From contig JAAONU010000001.1 of the NCBI GenBank assembly GCA_012932295.1, forward strand, positions 41,092,780 to 41,156,779: 64,000 bases of DNA, in the 5' to 3' direction. A program made the position numbers and the translations under genes. The first letter of the stretch is position 1. Each line of letters starts with the position of its first letter. Source of the stretch: Cyclina sinensis (Eukaryota > Mollusca > Bivalvia > Venerida > Veneridae). The notes beneath the pieces are model-generated. The model worked only from the letters and a program-made list of their open reading frames with translations, did no database searches and was not told where the DNA came from. Of the stretch, positions 52,624-63,271 are shown piece by piece.

Positions 52624-52687
52624 TGAAAATACAGGAATATTTTGTCTAAGCGATAATATGTTTCCAGGAAAGCTTAAGTTATTTTAA
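52624..52687 (+). pseudogene. Right flank: TGAAAA repeat and 3' part of the interrupted host ORF
   Basis: TGAAAA (52624-52629) repeats the left flank 17759-17764. The frame then reads TGIFCLSDNMFPGKLKLF and stops at 52685-52687, in phase with the frame that enters the insertion at 17764. Confidence 0.4.
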
Positions 52688-54092
52688 GCAGTGCCTCTAT
52701 ATACTATTAAACAACACACACAATCTTGTACAACGAACATGTCCATATTGAAACATTGGCCTCAGTGTTTGTCACTAAGTGTTTATTTATTATTTTTATC
52801 TCGCTGTCTACTTATATATTACCAGTTTTGATTAAAATATGTATGTGAAAATACATAATAAAAAGACGGTAGCATTTTCATTTTTTTTCTTAAAGTTGTT
52901 TTTTCACGGTTTTTATTTGTGTATGTATGTATCCAAATGTAGAACTTATAATTTTAGCTTTACAAGAGACGTGAAAGATCTGGAGCGCGTTTTATTTTCT
53001 GTTTCGTTGTAGATATCTCCAGGAGCGTTAGTTTCGTAAACAGTAGCATCAAGTTAGGATAAACAAATCCAATGAACAATTGCTCTTTTCCAAACCCGAA
53101 TCTCGATGCGCGTTTTCTGTAAAAAATACTGTCTATACTCTCATTTTTACTTTTTCTCGTACCCTTCACTTCGTCAGGAACAGTGTTACAACCAGAACAA
53201 AGTTGAATGTTGACAAAACAAGTTGTTAGTTATTGTCTTCTTTTTTAAAAACAGGCATTTGTCTTCCAAGTAAAAGTACTTTCGAAATAAGTTAAAAATC
53301 CACCTTATTGGTACAAAGTTATAAGACGATACATAATAAAGTCACACAGCAACTCTGTAGACAAACAAAATGACATGAACCTGTGAACAAGTAGTCTAAG
53401 ATGTCCCGACGACCTTGCCAGTGAATTAAGAAGTATTGTTATCACAGCAAGAGCAACGCCTTGTTATATAACTGTTTTTGAACATCTTTATTATCTATAT
53501 AACAGATACGTGGAGATACAAGGTTTATTAAAAATTATCAGAGGCGGTTCTGTTTGGGTACGTATTGCTTTTTCTGTAATTTAACATTCCAGACATTCAT
53601 TGTCAGTTTTGATTTAAAGAATTCCAGATAATACTCTTTCGAAGTGTGATTTAATAATCAGCTTACAAAAATTTCATAAGACGATTACTTTTCCAACAAA
53701 ATATCGTGGTTACGGTTTACTTAGATGGTAATTCATTAAAAAATTGGTATAATTATAGATTCATTTTTGTTTTATGATACAGGGCGTAAAAAGGTGCTAC
53801 TTCAAAGTTGATATTCGAAATATTCAAATTATCAGCGAACTACATCTGCTTTAGCAATAACTGTTTCGTCTGCTAGGCATGTTTTTAGTGATCACTACAT
53901 TCTCGCCATTGGGTATTGGTTAAAGTGAATAAAATACAACAGCTGCTTTGATGTTGTACTGGTTCTTGTCATGAGTGGAAGGTTTAGGGCAAAGTTAAAT
54001 TAATGGTCAAAGCAACACTGTATCGTCGAATGTATACTTGTAAAAAAGCAAACATAACCAGTCATTAACTTTAATATATCTACTGTGGAAAA
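52688..54092. other. Intergenic, no gene seen
   Basis: AT-rich, no ORF beyond 69 codons and no recognised repeat. Confidence 0.4.
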
Positions 54093-54432
54093 TTACGGAA
54101 TCCTGTTTCCGCCATCAAGTTGTCGACTAAACGGATACGCGACGACTTGACAATTGCGCGATAATTATCGAGTAAAAACTTCAACTTTTCAAGTTGTCGT
54201 GGGACGTTCTTAGCGCGAGAAGTTGAAATAAGGCAGTTGAAATTTCAAGATTTCGTGGTAAATAATTGATCGACAAGTTTACAATTGCACGATAATTATC
54301 TAATCAAAAACTTCAGCATTTCTACTTTTCGCGGGTTTATTTCAACACGAAAAGTAGAAATTAGACATTAAATTTCAATTTGTCGCGTATCCGTTTAGTC
54401 GAAAACTTGATGGCGGAAACAGGATTCCGTAA
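54093..54432. mobile_element. TIR element (MITE-like), ~340 bp
   Basis: Inverted repeats of 51 bp at 54093-54143 and 54382-54432 (one clear mismatch), beginning TTACGGAATCCTGTTTCCGC. The interior repeats 'acaattgcgcgataattatc' and 'cgcgaaaagtagaa' words. No transposase. Confidence 0.75.
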
Positions 54433-54690
54433 TAGTTGAAATTTCAACATGTTGTGGTAAATAATGGGTCGACAAGTTGACAATTAAACGATAATTAATT
54501 GAAATAAGGCAGTTGAAATTTCAAGATTTCGTGGTAAATAATTGATCGACAAGTTTACAATTGCATGATAATTATCGAGTCAAAAACTTCAGCATTTCTC
54601 CTTTTCGTGGAATTTTTTCAACGCGAAAAATTATATCTTAAATTTCAAGTTGTCGCGTATCCGTTTAGTCGACAACTTGATGGATGCATT
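54433..54690. repeat. Second, partial copy of the 54,093 element
   Basis: Repeats the interior ('tcgtggtaaataattgatcg', 'ttgcatgataattatcgagt') and ends at 'cgcgtatccgtttagtcgac' plus 'aacttgatgg' (54653-54683), lacking the outermost TIR bases. It arose by tandem duplication or nested insertion. Confidence 0.6.
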
Positions 54691-55496
54691 TTTCGTAAAC
54701 GTCACCTTGGGGAATTTCGTACCTTGTGTTGGTTATATAGTGGTTCGGGACATTTATCCGTGAAAAGAATGCCTGTGGTTTTCGGTCCAAAATAAGGTGA
54801 GCGCATGCACAAAGAGTGAATGTGATCAGTCATTTATTGGCACACGAAAATAGAAATTCTAAATATAGGTTTTATACCGTTCCTAAGATGGAGAAACTGT
54901 CCATTTTTTGAAATCACAAAATAAATGTTGCATTGGGTGACAATTCGTCTGTAGATGGGTATTGGTAGAAGTAATGTACACATATAGTAATAATCAAATT
55001 CCTAGTCAATGACCATCTATGAACGAGCTGCTTTAAGAATGTTTGTAATGAGTTAAGGAAACATATTTGATATACCGTAAGACGAAACTGACACATAGAC
55101 ATATTTGTGTTGTCTTTTTTGTGTTACAAATTGTAAATAATATATATCTATATCTACGTATGTTTAGCATACTGATACTTCCAAAAGTATCTGTAATTAG
55201 CCAGATATTGGACGAATGATTGATTTGTAAGGCAATAGCACAAGTCGGTTTGTCATGTTTACCATTATATCGTAGATAAACTGTCTGAAATAACAAAGAA
55301 GGACATTAAATATAAAATAAAAGATGACAGTATCCAAAGTGAGCATTTCTTTTGGCATTTATCATTGAATTACACTGAAGTTTGCAATTTAAGCATTTGC
55401 TTTATTGGGTTTACTTCTCAAGGCAAGTGATTCCTCTATTTCTAATAAATTCTTTCCTTTAACTCTTTGTTTAATTCAGTTGTACGCGGTAGCGAA
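54691..55496. other. Intergenic, no gene seen
   Basis: No supported ORF or repeat. Confidence 0.35.
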
Positions 55497-55572
55497 AGAC
55501 AAACCCATGACCATCGATCAGTGAAAGGTCAAGTGATTTGAAGAGAGTGACACTATCCACTCGACCACGGAG
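55497..55572 (-). repeat. tRNA-derived SINE head
   Basis: On the minus strand 'ccgtggtcgagtggatagtg' (A-box) is followed by a weak B-box, GGTCATGGGTTTG. tRNA(Leu/Ser)-like SINE heads of this type are frequent in bivalves; the B-box is degenerate. Confidence 0.45.
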
Positions 55573-55609
55573 AAAGGTCAAAGTCATTTCTATAAAAGAA
55601 TTCTAATCT

Positions 55610-57112
55610 TTGGTGTATATTCAATGTTATCAGAGGGCTTTTGATACCGTTAACAGAGATGGTCTCTTTATAAAGCTATGCAAAGTGGGCTTTGTAACGC
55701 CGTATACCGCTCCCGCCGGATACAGCTCCTCGTGGTGCGTTATACTTCGCGCGTTAACGATTAAAACTCCACGGGGAGCTGTATTCTTTAGGTATAAACG
55801 AATAAAGACCCCGGGTGCTACATTCGGTTTGTGTCAACGAATAAAATTCCCGGGAGCTATATACGGCAACGACACGCATCGGTTTTAAAAGTGATGTGTC
55901 GCACCGACGAATAGAGCTCCTCATCATAAAGTGACTGAATAACCTGGTATACAACGTCAGCTACCAAAAAATAGTCTGTATGACCTTAGCAGATTAGCAG
56001 AACATCAGAATAGCAGAACAACTTTCAAAAAGATAAAAGGTCTTATTAAGTTTTATAGTTTTCTACCGAAGTTTGCCCTCCGTCTGTCTGTCCAACTTTC
56101 CGTCTGTCCGGAAATCTTGATCCCGCGATAACATAAAGAAAAACGTACAAGTTAAGTTGATGAAAACTGATATAATATATTATGAATATTTTGAAAAACC
56201 CTCGTTTAAGACAAGAAGGGTGAATTAAATGGAGATGATGATGATGAGTTGCAGTAGAATTGTAATGATGATGGTGGTTAAAGAAGAAGAAGATGATGAT
56301 AGTGGGGGTGATGATGATTTTCAGTGCTGTAGATAGAATAAGCATACTTTAAACAATGTGTTAGTCTTAAATAACAGTACATGGTTAAAATTAATTGACG
56401 TGTGTGATAACATTAACGTGTGTGATATGCATGAAAATACATGACATATACTAGTAAATATTCATCTTACGCCTCTTGTTTCTTCAACGGCTATGGGGAG
56501 CTCTATCCGTCAAAAAGGTGCATCTTGACCTATACAGCTCTCCTTTGTTGGGAGCTATATTTGTTGCAATTATCATTAGATGTCAACGGAGAGGGATCCC
56601 CTAGGAGCTTTTTCCGGCGGGAGCTGAATACGGCGTTATATGGCTTAGCTGTAAAAATGATTTACATGAGAAAAAGCATTTATAGTAGTGTTCAGTCCTG
56701 TGTGAAATTATCTAATTCCATGAAATTATCAGACTTCTTTGATGTTTCTGTTGGTTTGAAACAATGTGAGCCGTTATCTCCCTTGGTATTTATTCTATTT
56801 ATAAATAACAGTGGAAATGTTTATTCTGGGTCGAAAAGGATTTAGAATTATTATCCAAAGTATAAGGTACATGGATAATAATTCTATGTCACATTGCCTC
56901 GTTAACTACTGGGCCTAATAGTCTACAGTCTTAGAAAGACAATATATATATTCTGTAAAATGGGGTCTTAGAATAGACGTTAGTTAAACCAAGCTATGTG
57001 TTTTTGAAAAGCGTAAGAGTAGCATTAATTAATACAGATTTTTGTTTCAATTAGCAAATTGATGAGATAACATGCTTAGGAGTAAAATTTAAATATAATG
57101 GCACCTAATATA
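55610..57112 (+). mobile_element. Decayed LINE reverse-transcriptase fragment
   Basis: Recognisable RT pieces in order: YQRAFDTVNRDGLFIKL (55622-55675), YSSVQSCVKLSNSMKLSDFF after the insertion (56683 on), GLKQCEPLSPLVFILFINN (56755-56811; family form GxxQGxxLSPxLFxxFIN, here Cys for Gly), then WGLRIDVS-stop-TKLCVF (56961-57006) and ITCLGVKFKYNG (57066-57101, the LGVxF thumb motif). The YADD catalytic box is not recognisable and several stops occur. A 940-bp TIR element interrupts it at 55697-56636. Clade (RTE, CR1, Jockey) not assigned. Confidence 0.75.
55697..56636. mobile_element. 940-bp TIR element inserted in the LINE, TA target duplication
   Basis: Termini ACGCCGTATACCGCTCCCGC and its near complement (about 23 bp, two mismatches) are flanked by TA at 55695-55696 and 56637-56638. 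Removing element plus one TA restores the LINE frame (..KVGFV then YGLAVKMIYMRK). The interior has many 'gggagct' and 'cccggg' words and a GAT/GAA-rich microsatellite (56231-56305); no transposase. TA duplication suggests a Tc1/mariner-type non-autonomous element. Confidence 0.7.
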
Positions 57113-57304
57113 ACAATCGTAAGGTTTATCTGGTGCAGGTTTTTTCTTCAAATACGTGCATTATAAAATACACAGGATGATGTAGATCTGCAAGATATCA
57201 GTTTATAGAGATAAGGTCAGAACGCAATAATCAAGAAGATGATATTTCAATATAATAAAGGAAAAGACATAGTGACAGATTTATTACTGTTTGAAAAGAC
57301 AGTA

Positions 57305-57392
57305 AGTGTGACTAACGGAGACACATACAACTAACGGGGACACATACAACTGACGGAGACACATGAGACACATACAACTAACGGAGAGACAT
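57305..57392. repeat. ~20-bp tandem repeat, four to five copies
   Basis: Unit 'ggagacacatacaactaac' with small changes. Confidence 0.8.
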
Positions 57393-58208
57393 ACAAATAA
57401 TTTTTCAAGGTCCAAATCGTATATGAAACTTCTGCTTATTGATTTACTGTTCACTGTTTCCTGTGACGGCACAAATCAAGTATGGAATTGTATATGCTAC
57501 CACACGCATCGTCTTTGACACTGTGTACATGTTAAAAAGCCTGTCGTATCAGTGCTTGTGAAAAATAAGGGTCTTTCTAGGAAAACAAGTAAACCGTTTA
57601 GAACTATTAGTGTTTTTATGACATATAAATAAAAGATGGTACTCAGATATAAGAAGAGAACCCCCTCGCCCTAAGACAACTGTACGGTTAACTAATTAGA
57701 TGACGGTCATTTCAACTATTATCAACCATTTGTTTTCATTTCTATGACCTGGTTGGACACTGACCTTCAGATATGTTTCCAAGTTTCTTTGCCAAAACCA
57801 TTTTTTTTAAAAAAAAACTTAAAAGGCTGAATGAAAGACTTGAAATATTTGCTCTAAGACATGAACACATTTATTTATAGTTAATTTTAGTGAAGGTTAT
57901 GTGACGTTATCTGATGGAATTTTAATATCACAGGACATACGCCATTCGTTAATAATGATATGCTTACTTATTTGTCCTCAACCACGTCCTTTTCAATTTA
58001 AAAATAATCATTTTCTTTTAAACTTAAAGAAAGAATATCAGCGCTATACTGTTACAACATATGAAACACACATATCAAATTATCTGAAATACTTGATATA
58101 AATATAGACCTAGCACTTCCAAACGTAATTTTCTTGTGAGAAAACTGACTATACCAGTTACATATATTGTATCATTTACCTCCTCTGAGACTGTAAACAA
58201 GACGCCAT
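57393..58208. other. Intergenic, no gene seen
   Basis: AT-rich, no supported ORF. Confidence 0.35.
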
Positions 58209-58286
58209 TCTAAGAAGTAATATATCACCGATAGAAGACTTGGCAATGATCAAATTGTCTTGAACAAATATCACGTCGTTTTCTCG
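58209..58286. repeat. Shared segment A (partners 60765-60841 and 16280-16330)
   Basis: 'agacttggcaatgatcaaat', 'tcttgaacaaatatc' and 'cgtcgtttt' match 60765-60841 closely and 16280-16330 more loosely. The 60.8-kb copy lies about 0.45 kb upstream of the predicted secreted-peptide gene, so these may be duplicated 5' regions. Confidence 0.55.
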
Positions 58287-58824
58287 CGTGTCACATGATG
58301 TTATTAGATGAGAGTTGATACAATTTGAATTAATTCTCCGCTTACACTAAGAAGAAAGGATTTGTTGTCACTGTAACCTGAACATATTTATTTGAAAACT
58401 ATTTTAAAATGCAGTTTGTTGCTGAAATTTAAAAGGCAGTATTCAAATAAATCATTTTAGGTTTCGTCATGCCTAATTCGACCTATGATTTAAAACCACG
58501 TTCACTCCTAGCAAAACAGTAAATGTCATTTGTGGACATTCACAGCGTCCAGAAACATCACTTTACATGTGGTTTGATTGACTACACATGTGAAAATCTT
58601 CTTAAACGGTTACTCCCGGTACGTAACTTTTATACCCGTCTCATTTCAAAGTTTAATTTCGTGAAAGGTAATCCTCAAAGCGACATTTTAGGTATTAAAC
58701 AGTGCAAATGATTTTATCTTTGGCAATCTTTTTTTTTCAATAGCATACATCTTAGTTTTAATCCGTTTTAACCGAGTTAATCCGAACAATGCATAGGAAA
58801 AGAGCATATCCTCTCATTTTCTAT

Positions 58825-59215
58825 GCCCCCACCATTGGGTGGGATGCATATAGATTTGCCCTGGTCCGTCTGTCCCGCTATCCCGCTGTCACACTGTCCT
58901 GCTGTCACGCTTGTTTGTGTCGCGGGTAACTCTAGTAAACGTATAAATGCTAGAGCCATGAAACTTTCTAAAAATAGTTGTCAGCATTTGAACATGTGCA
59001 CCTGGGTATTTGGATGCTAATTCATTAGAGATCGACAGTGTTATGTCCCCTGATTATGCAAAAAATAGCATTTCTAGACTGTGTCGCATGTTTCTCGAAA
59101 CGTATAACTGCTAAAGCCATGAAACTTTCTGAGAATAGCTCTCAGCATGCTAACTTAACGCATCTGGGTATTTTGAGATTGACAGAGTTATGCCCCCTGA
59201 TGAAGCAAAACTAGC
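58825..59215. repeat. Bivalve-type interspersed repeat with two ~165-bp internal units
   Basis: Starts with 'ttgccctggtccgtctgtcc' and repeated 'cgctgtcac'. 'gctagagccatgaaactttc' occurs at 58949 and, with changes, at 59111. Non-coding; the frame 58823-59020 only reads through it. Confidence 0.6.
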
Positions 59216-60764
59216 ATTTAAGATTCCTTAATGTTAAGGACAATGTTTATTTGGATCTGTAACTGTACAGGATTTTTTTTGTGATAATACAGCGGAATGT
59301 TGGGGCATCTGTGCATCCTATGGACACATCTCAAGATTCCTCTCCTCTGTTTTGCCTTTTTTTGAGTCAGTAAACACTCATAACGTTACAAGTTAAGATC
59401 AACTTATAGTCTACTGAAGACTAATGTGGCCCTATGTAATTTGCATTTAGTGGTTGTAACATCCATTTCGTGAAACCATTGATTATTTGTAGAAACGTTT
59501 TTTTTTTTAATTTATCTGTTTATTTTTTTTGGAAAACTTGAGTGAAGCCAATTGTTTTAAAGTTACTTTATATTTTAAGAAATATAATGATTTTGAAATA
59601 CCGGTAATAACTCTGAACTAAATTCTAAAAAAATAGCCAAGTCTAGTCAAGGTTCCCAATAAGTTTTTGTCACACATTATCTTTCTAAGACACGAAGAGA
59701 AAACCTCTTCTGAAAGTTGTGGATATCCATTTGATACTCTGAAACATCCAATTTTGGCAGACTCATACGTTAAAAGGAAATACAAATAGTAGTTATGGTG
59801 GAAAAAACAAACAAACGTATCGGAAGCTTTGCCAAAAGCCGATCATTATAAGAAAACATAGCTGAACTGAAACCGAATTTAAAGATACTATTTGTTGACA
59901 TAATCCCAGAATGTGAGAGAATTTTCCTGTTAAAGATGATAATGATGACTATTATTATAGCTTTATTTACGTACTTTGTCTTAAGTGATAGTTGTTTTGT
60001 TTTTGCTCTTACACGCATTAAGAAATAACAGCCAACAACAACACTCCACTTATGTGCAACTTTGGAACACTTCCTCTGACAACCTAGAATAAAGAAGATG
60101 GAAGGTTCTGTCTTTCTTTTCTAACATTAAACTAATGTCAGGTTTTTTAAGAGGCTTTTTCTTTAAATTAATTAAATGTAACTTTACTTATTATTGTTTA
60201 AAACAGCTTTATGAAGAGTGTAAATGGCGTAATATTGTGCTTCTTTCACAGAAATAGAACTATATTATGTTCTAAAGATTTAATAATAAATGACAAATTA
60301 TACACACGTGAACTGATAGAAATTTCTTCATTTGTTCCCAAACTGCGTTATCGTGTAAGAAATTAACATTTAGAAAAGAACATTCGTTAAGACAGATATG
60401 TATTTTAACACAAATCAGACGGAGTGGAGTGGTTAGTGATTTAAATTGAATTTGTTAAGATTTGTATTTCAGCGAATAACTTAATCAGAAAACGCAGAGA
60501 ATGCAAGTAACTTGACGTATATAAGGTGAATCAAAAGACAAACACATCCAAGTAACTGTCCTTAAATCCTTTTAAACCCATTCATAAAGCACACAATTTT
60601 AAACTTGAAAACAAGACAAAGACTTCTTTTTCTAGAATGTTTTACAAACATCTGAATGCCTGTCGATTAATCGCGTTAAAGTTATAAATATTTGACTATT
60701 GCAATAACAAAAATTCTTGTGATTTTTTTTTAGAAATTCTCTGTAAAGTGAATGAGACATTATT
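59216..60764. other. Intergenic, no gene seen
   Basis: AT-rich DNA without supported ORFs. Confidence 0.35.
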
Positions 60765-60841
60765 CTGGAAAGTAATAAATCACCGACACAAGACTTGGCA
60801 ATGATCTAATTTTCTTGTACAAATATCCCGTTGTTTCATTA
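60765..60841. repeat. Shared segment B (partner of 58209-58286)
   Basis: 'aatcaccgacacaagacttg' then 'gcaatgatctaattttcttg' and 'caaatatcccgttgtttc'. About 436 bp upstream of ATG 61277. Confidence 0.55.
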
Positions 60842-61276
60842 GACGTCACCCGATATTATCAAAACAGAATACTTTGGAAACTGAATACATTGTTCACTTA
60901 AATAGAACGGACTATATCTTTTAATTTTAAAACAATTTTCGTGCGAAACATTTCGAACTGAGAGTTAGTATTTCAGTGTTAAAAATTCGAACACGGTAGA
61001 AGAACTTAAAACGTCAATAAAAGTTTGAATTGATGACAAAGTAAAACAAAAAAAAGCTGTAGATTACTTCTGCTTGGAGTGAAACATCCATATTGAATGT
61101 TTGACTGGAAAATAAGTTAAAATCAGACAAATGCTTCCTGAAAAGACAATTTGAACAAATTTAAGATATTTTTCGGACGGTTGTCCGCTACGGAATAGTA
61201 AAATATATAGTAGGCAGAATCTGATCTGGAAATTATACCCAATTTCCCTGATAAACAGGTTTAATTTTGCGTGAAA

Positions 61277-62804
61277 ATGGTGACAGTGATAAAATTAGTT
61301 ATTTATGTCCTGGTATATTTTTCTCCAGTGAGTGATATAAAGGGAAGTACAGATGACGTCAAACGCAGATCACTGCTAACAAAAGACGGTAAGTGACATT
61401 TATATAGTTTACTTTTATTATGTAGCGACGAAGTCATTTATAATCGACAGCGTGATCTTGGATGCTATACTTTACCAAGAATGATCATATTGTTTATGAA
61501 AATCGGTTCATAACAACTTCAATCGCACATCAATATAAACATGCTACTCTTTAAGAGAATGATCGAAAAGCCACACATCAGATTGGTTTTCAGGAATTAA
61601 CATTTTAAGATAAGATTTACTGCAAAATTGAAATTCACAGAGTTATTTATTATAATATATGTTTTACTCACTATAAGAACTATGCAAATATCAGTACTCT
61701 TTTTTCCATGTCAGATGCAAAACATTTTATTAGTTATATATACTAGTATGCAGAACCGCCGGATTAAAAATGTTTTTCATTTTCTTTATTGTCATAAGGG
61801 AAACTGATCATTTTTTATTTGTTGACACGTTTCCATATCGCCCCGTTTCAATTTTTACCTTACGTGAAGATGATTGTTAATTTTTGGTAACAGAATTCCA
61901 GAGCGAAAATTATTTTCAGGAAAACTATGATGATGACGATTATTATGGTAAATAAACACGCCTTACAAAACTAAAGCTAAAACAACACAATATTTATGTG
62001 CCATACAAAAAAACTGTTTCCAGAAGAAACAAGCTTCAAGAAACTCTACAAGAAGCTGATAGCAGGAACGAAGTGGTTTTGTCCTCTCTTTGTTCTTATG
62101 ATAACCTGTCCAGGCAAGTGTGAGGTTGGTGTACCCTAGAACCTGGTTTAAACCCCCAGTGGCAAATATTTTGTATAGTTCTAAGGCGGTAACCACTCGG
62201 GTTCTCATTTTCGTTAATGATTTGTAGTGTCCTTTCTTTAACTGATCTATAATTAGATTTATGCTATCCTTTCCTCTACTTTTTGACTGTGAAAGGAGGC
62301 TGTTTTTTACTGTGTTTTTTTTTCCATGTAAGCTTTTTCCACGTTTTTGTTTTGTTTTACATACAGATATATAAATGGATATTATTTTATCTTTCATTAC
62401 TGTTACGTTAAGCCGCTAGCAATCTAAGATTGTCTCTTCATCATTTCCAAATGTTGTTTGTGGGTTCACCCAGTGTCTGCTTTAAAATAAAAAGACATCG
62501 CAGAATCTGTGACAAAGCTGTAAAAATGTCCTTTTGAAATTGTAGACATATCTCAGGCTACCATTTTGACGTATGAGGCTTTGATGTTGCGTACTCACAC
62601 TTACATGTTTTTATGAAAATGTAATGAAACATTTTTACCTGAATTTATATTGTACATGTAATATTGTATGTCCATTGTTTGTTGTAGACATTTGTAAGAA
62701 CAGTAAGCTTCTTGAACAGTTGCATTGTCAATATAAATGACATATTAAACGTTCTATTTATCATCTTTTTTTCAGAAAGTGTAAATAATATCGTAGGAAT
62801 TTAA
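61277..62804 (+). CDS. Predicted three-exon gene for a small secreted acidic peptide
   Basis: Exon 1 (61277-61388) encodes MVTVIKLVIYVLVYFSPVSD, a signal-peptide-like start, then a Lys/Arg step (KRRS at about 29-32, a possible processing site), and ends at donor GACG/GTAAGT in phase 1. Exon 2 (61894-61947; acceptor ttttggtaacag, donor TATG/GTAAAT) adds 18 residues, FQSENYFQENYDDDDYY, and keeps phase 1. Exon 3 (62776-62804; acceptor tttttttcag) adds ESVNNIVGI and a stop. Total about 65 residues. An alternative last exon (63210-63301; acceptor ttttttccag) would instead give a 30-residue tail with three Cys, running into the satellite. Phase agreement across all junctions is the main support. 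No family is recognised. The tyrosines in an acidic run would suit tyrosine sulfation. Confidence 0.38.
61963..62397 (-). CDS. 144-codon ORF, unrecognised
   Basis: ATG-initiated, Lys-rich N-terminal half and a hydrophobic C-terminus. It lies on the opposite strand within the second intron of the predicted peptide gene. I recognise no family, and 'gaaccc.agtgg'-like inverted words near 62150 and 62195 hint at repeat DNA. It could be a chance frame. Confidence 0.18.
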   Translation of the reverse strand: MKDKIISIYISVCKTKQKRGKSLHGKKNTVKNSLLSQSKSRGKDSINLIIDQLKKGHYKSLTKMRTRVVTALELYKIFATGGLNQVLGYTNLTLAWTGYHKNKERTKPLRSCYQLLVEFLEACFFWKQFFCMAHKYCVVLALVL

Positions 62805-63271
62805 AGTTTGCCAATCGTCAATTGACCTCATCGGCTGATTTGTAACCTAGCATTACATTCAAAATATTTAGTTGCAACATAATATTGTTTGGCACATAAC
62901 GATATAATAAACAAAACTGCAACCGCAGGCAAAAGCAACGACTTAATAAAAAAAAAAAAGAAACATGTGCATGCTCATAGCAAGAAGACTAAGAAAATGG
63001 AAGTCAATAAGCACGTTTCCTTTCCTATGATTTAACAGTTGTAATTCTTTTAAACTCTAAACAAAATTCTAAAATGCCAAGTGTGTGTATAGTATAAACA
63101 AAAATATACAAACTGTAGAGAAGAAACTTTAAAGTCAGGTTATTGCATCTGAAATAATTGCATTAAGTAATTTTCTATTTTAAACTGATAGGCCTTCATT
63201 TTTTTCCAGAAGTATGTATTAAAACCACATGTGCGTTTCAACCACCAAAAAACGAAATTTTACTATGCGAA

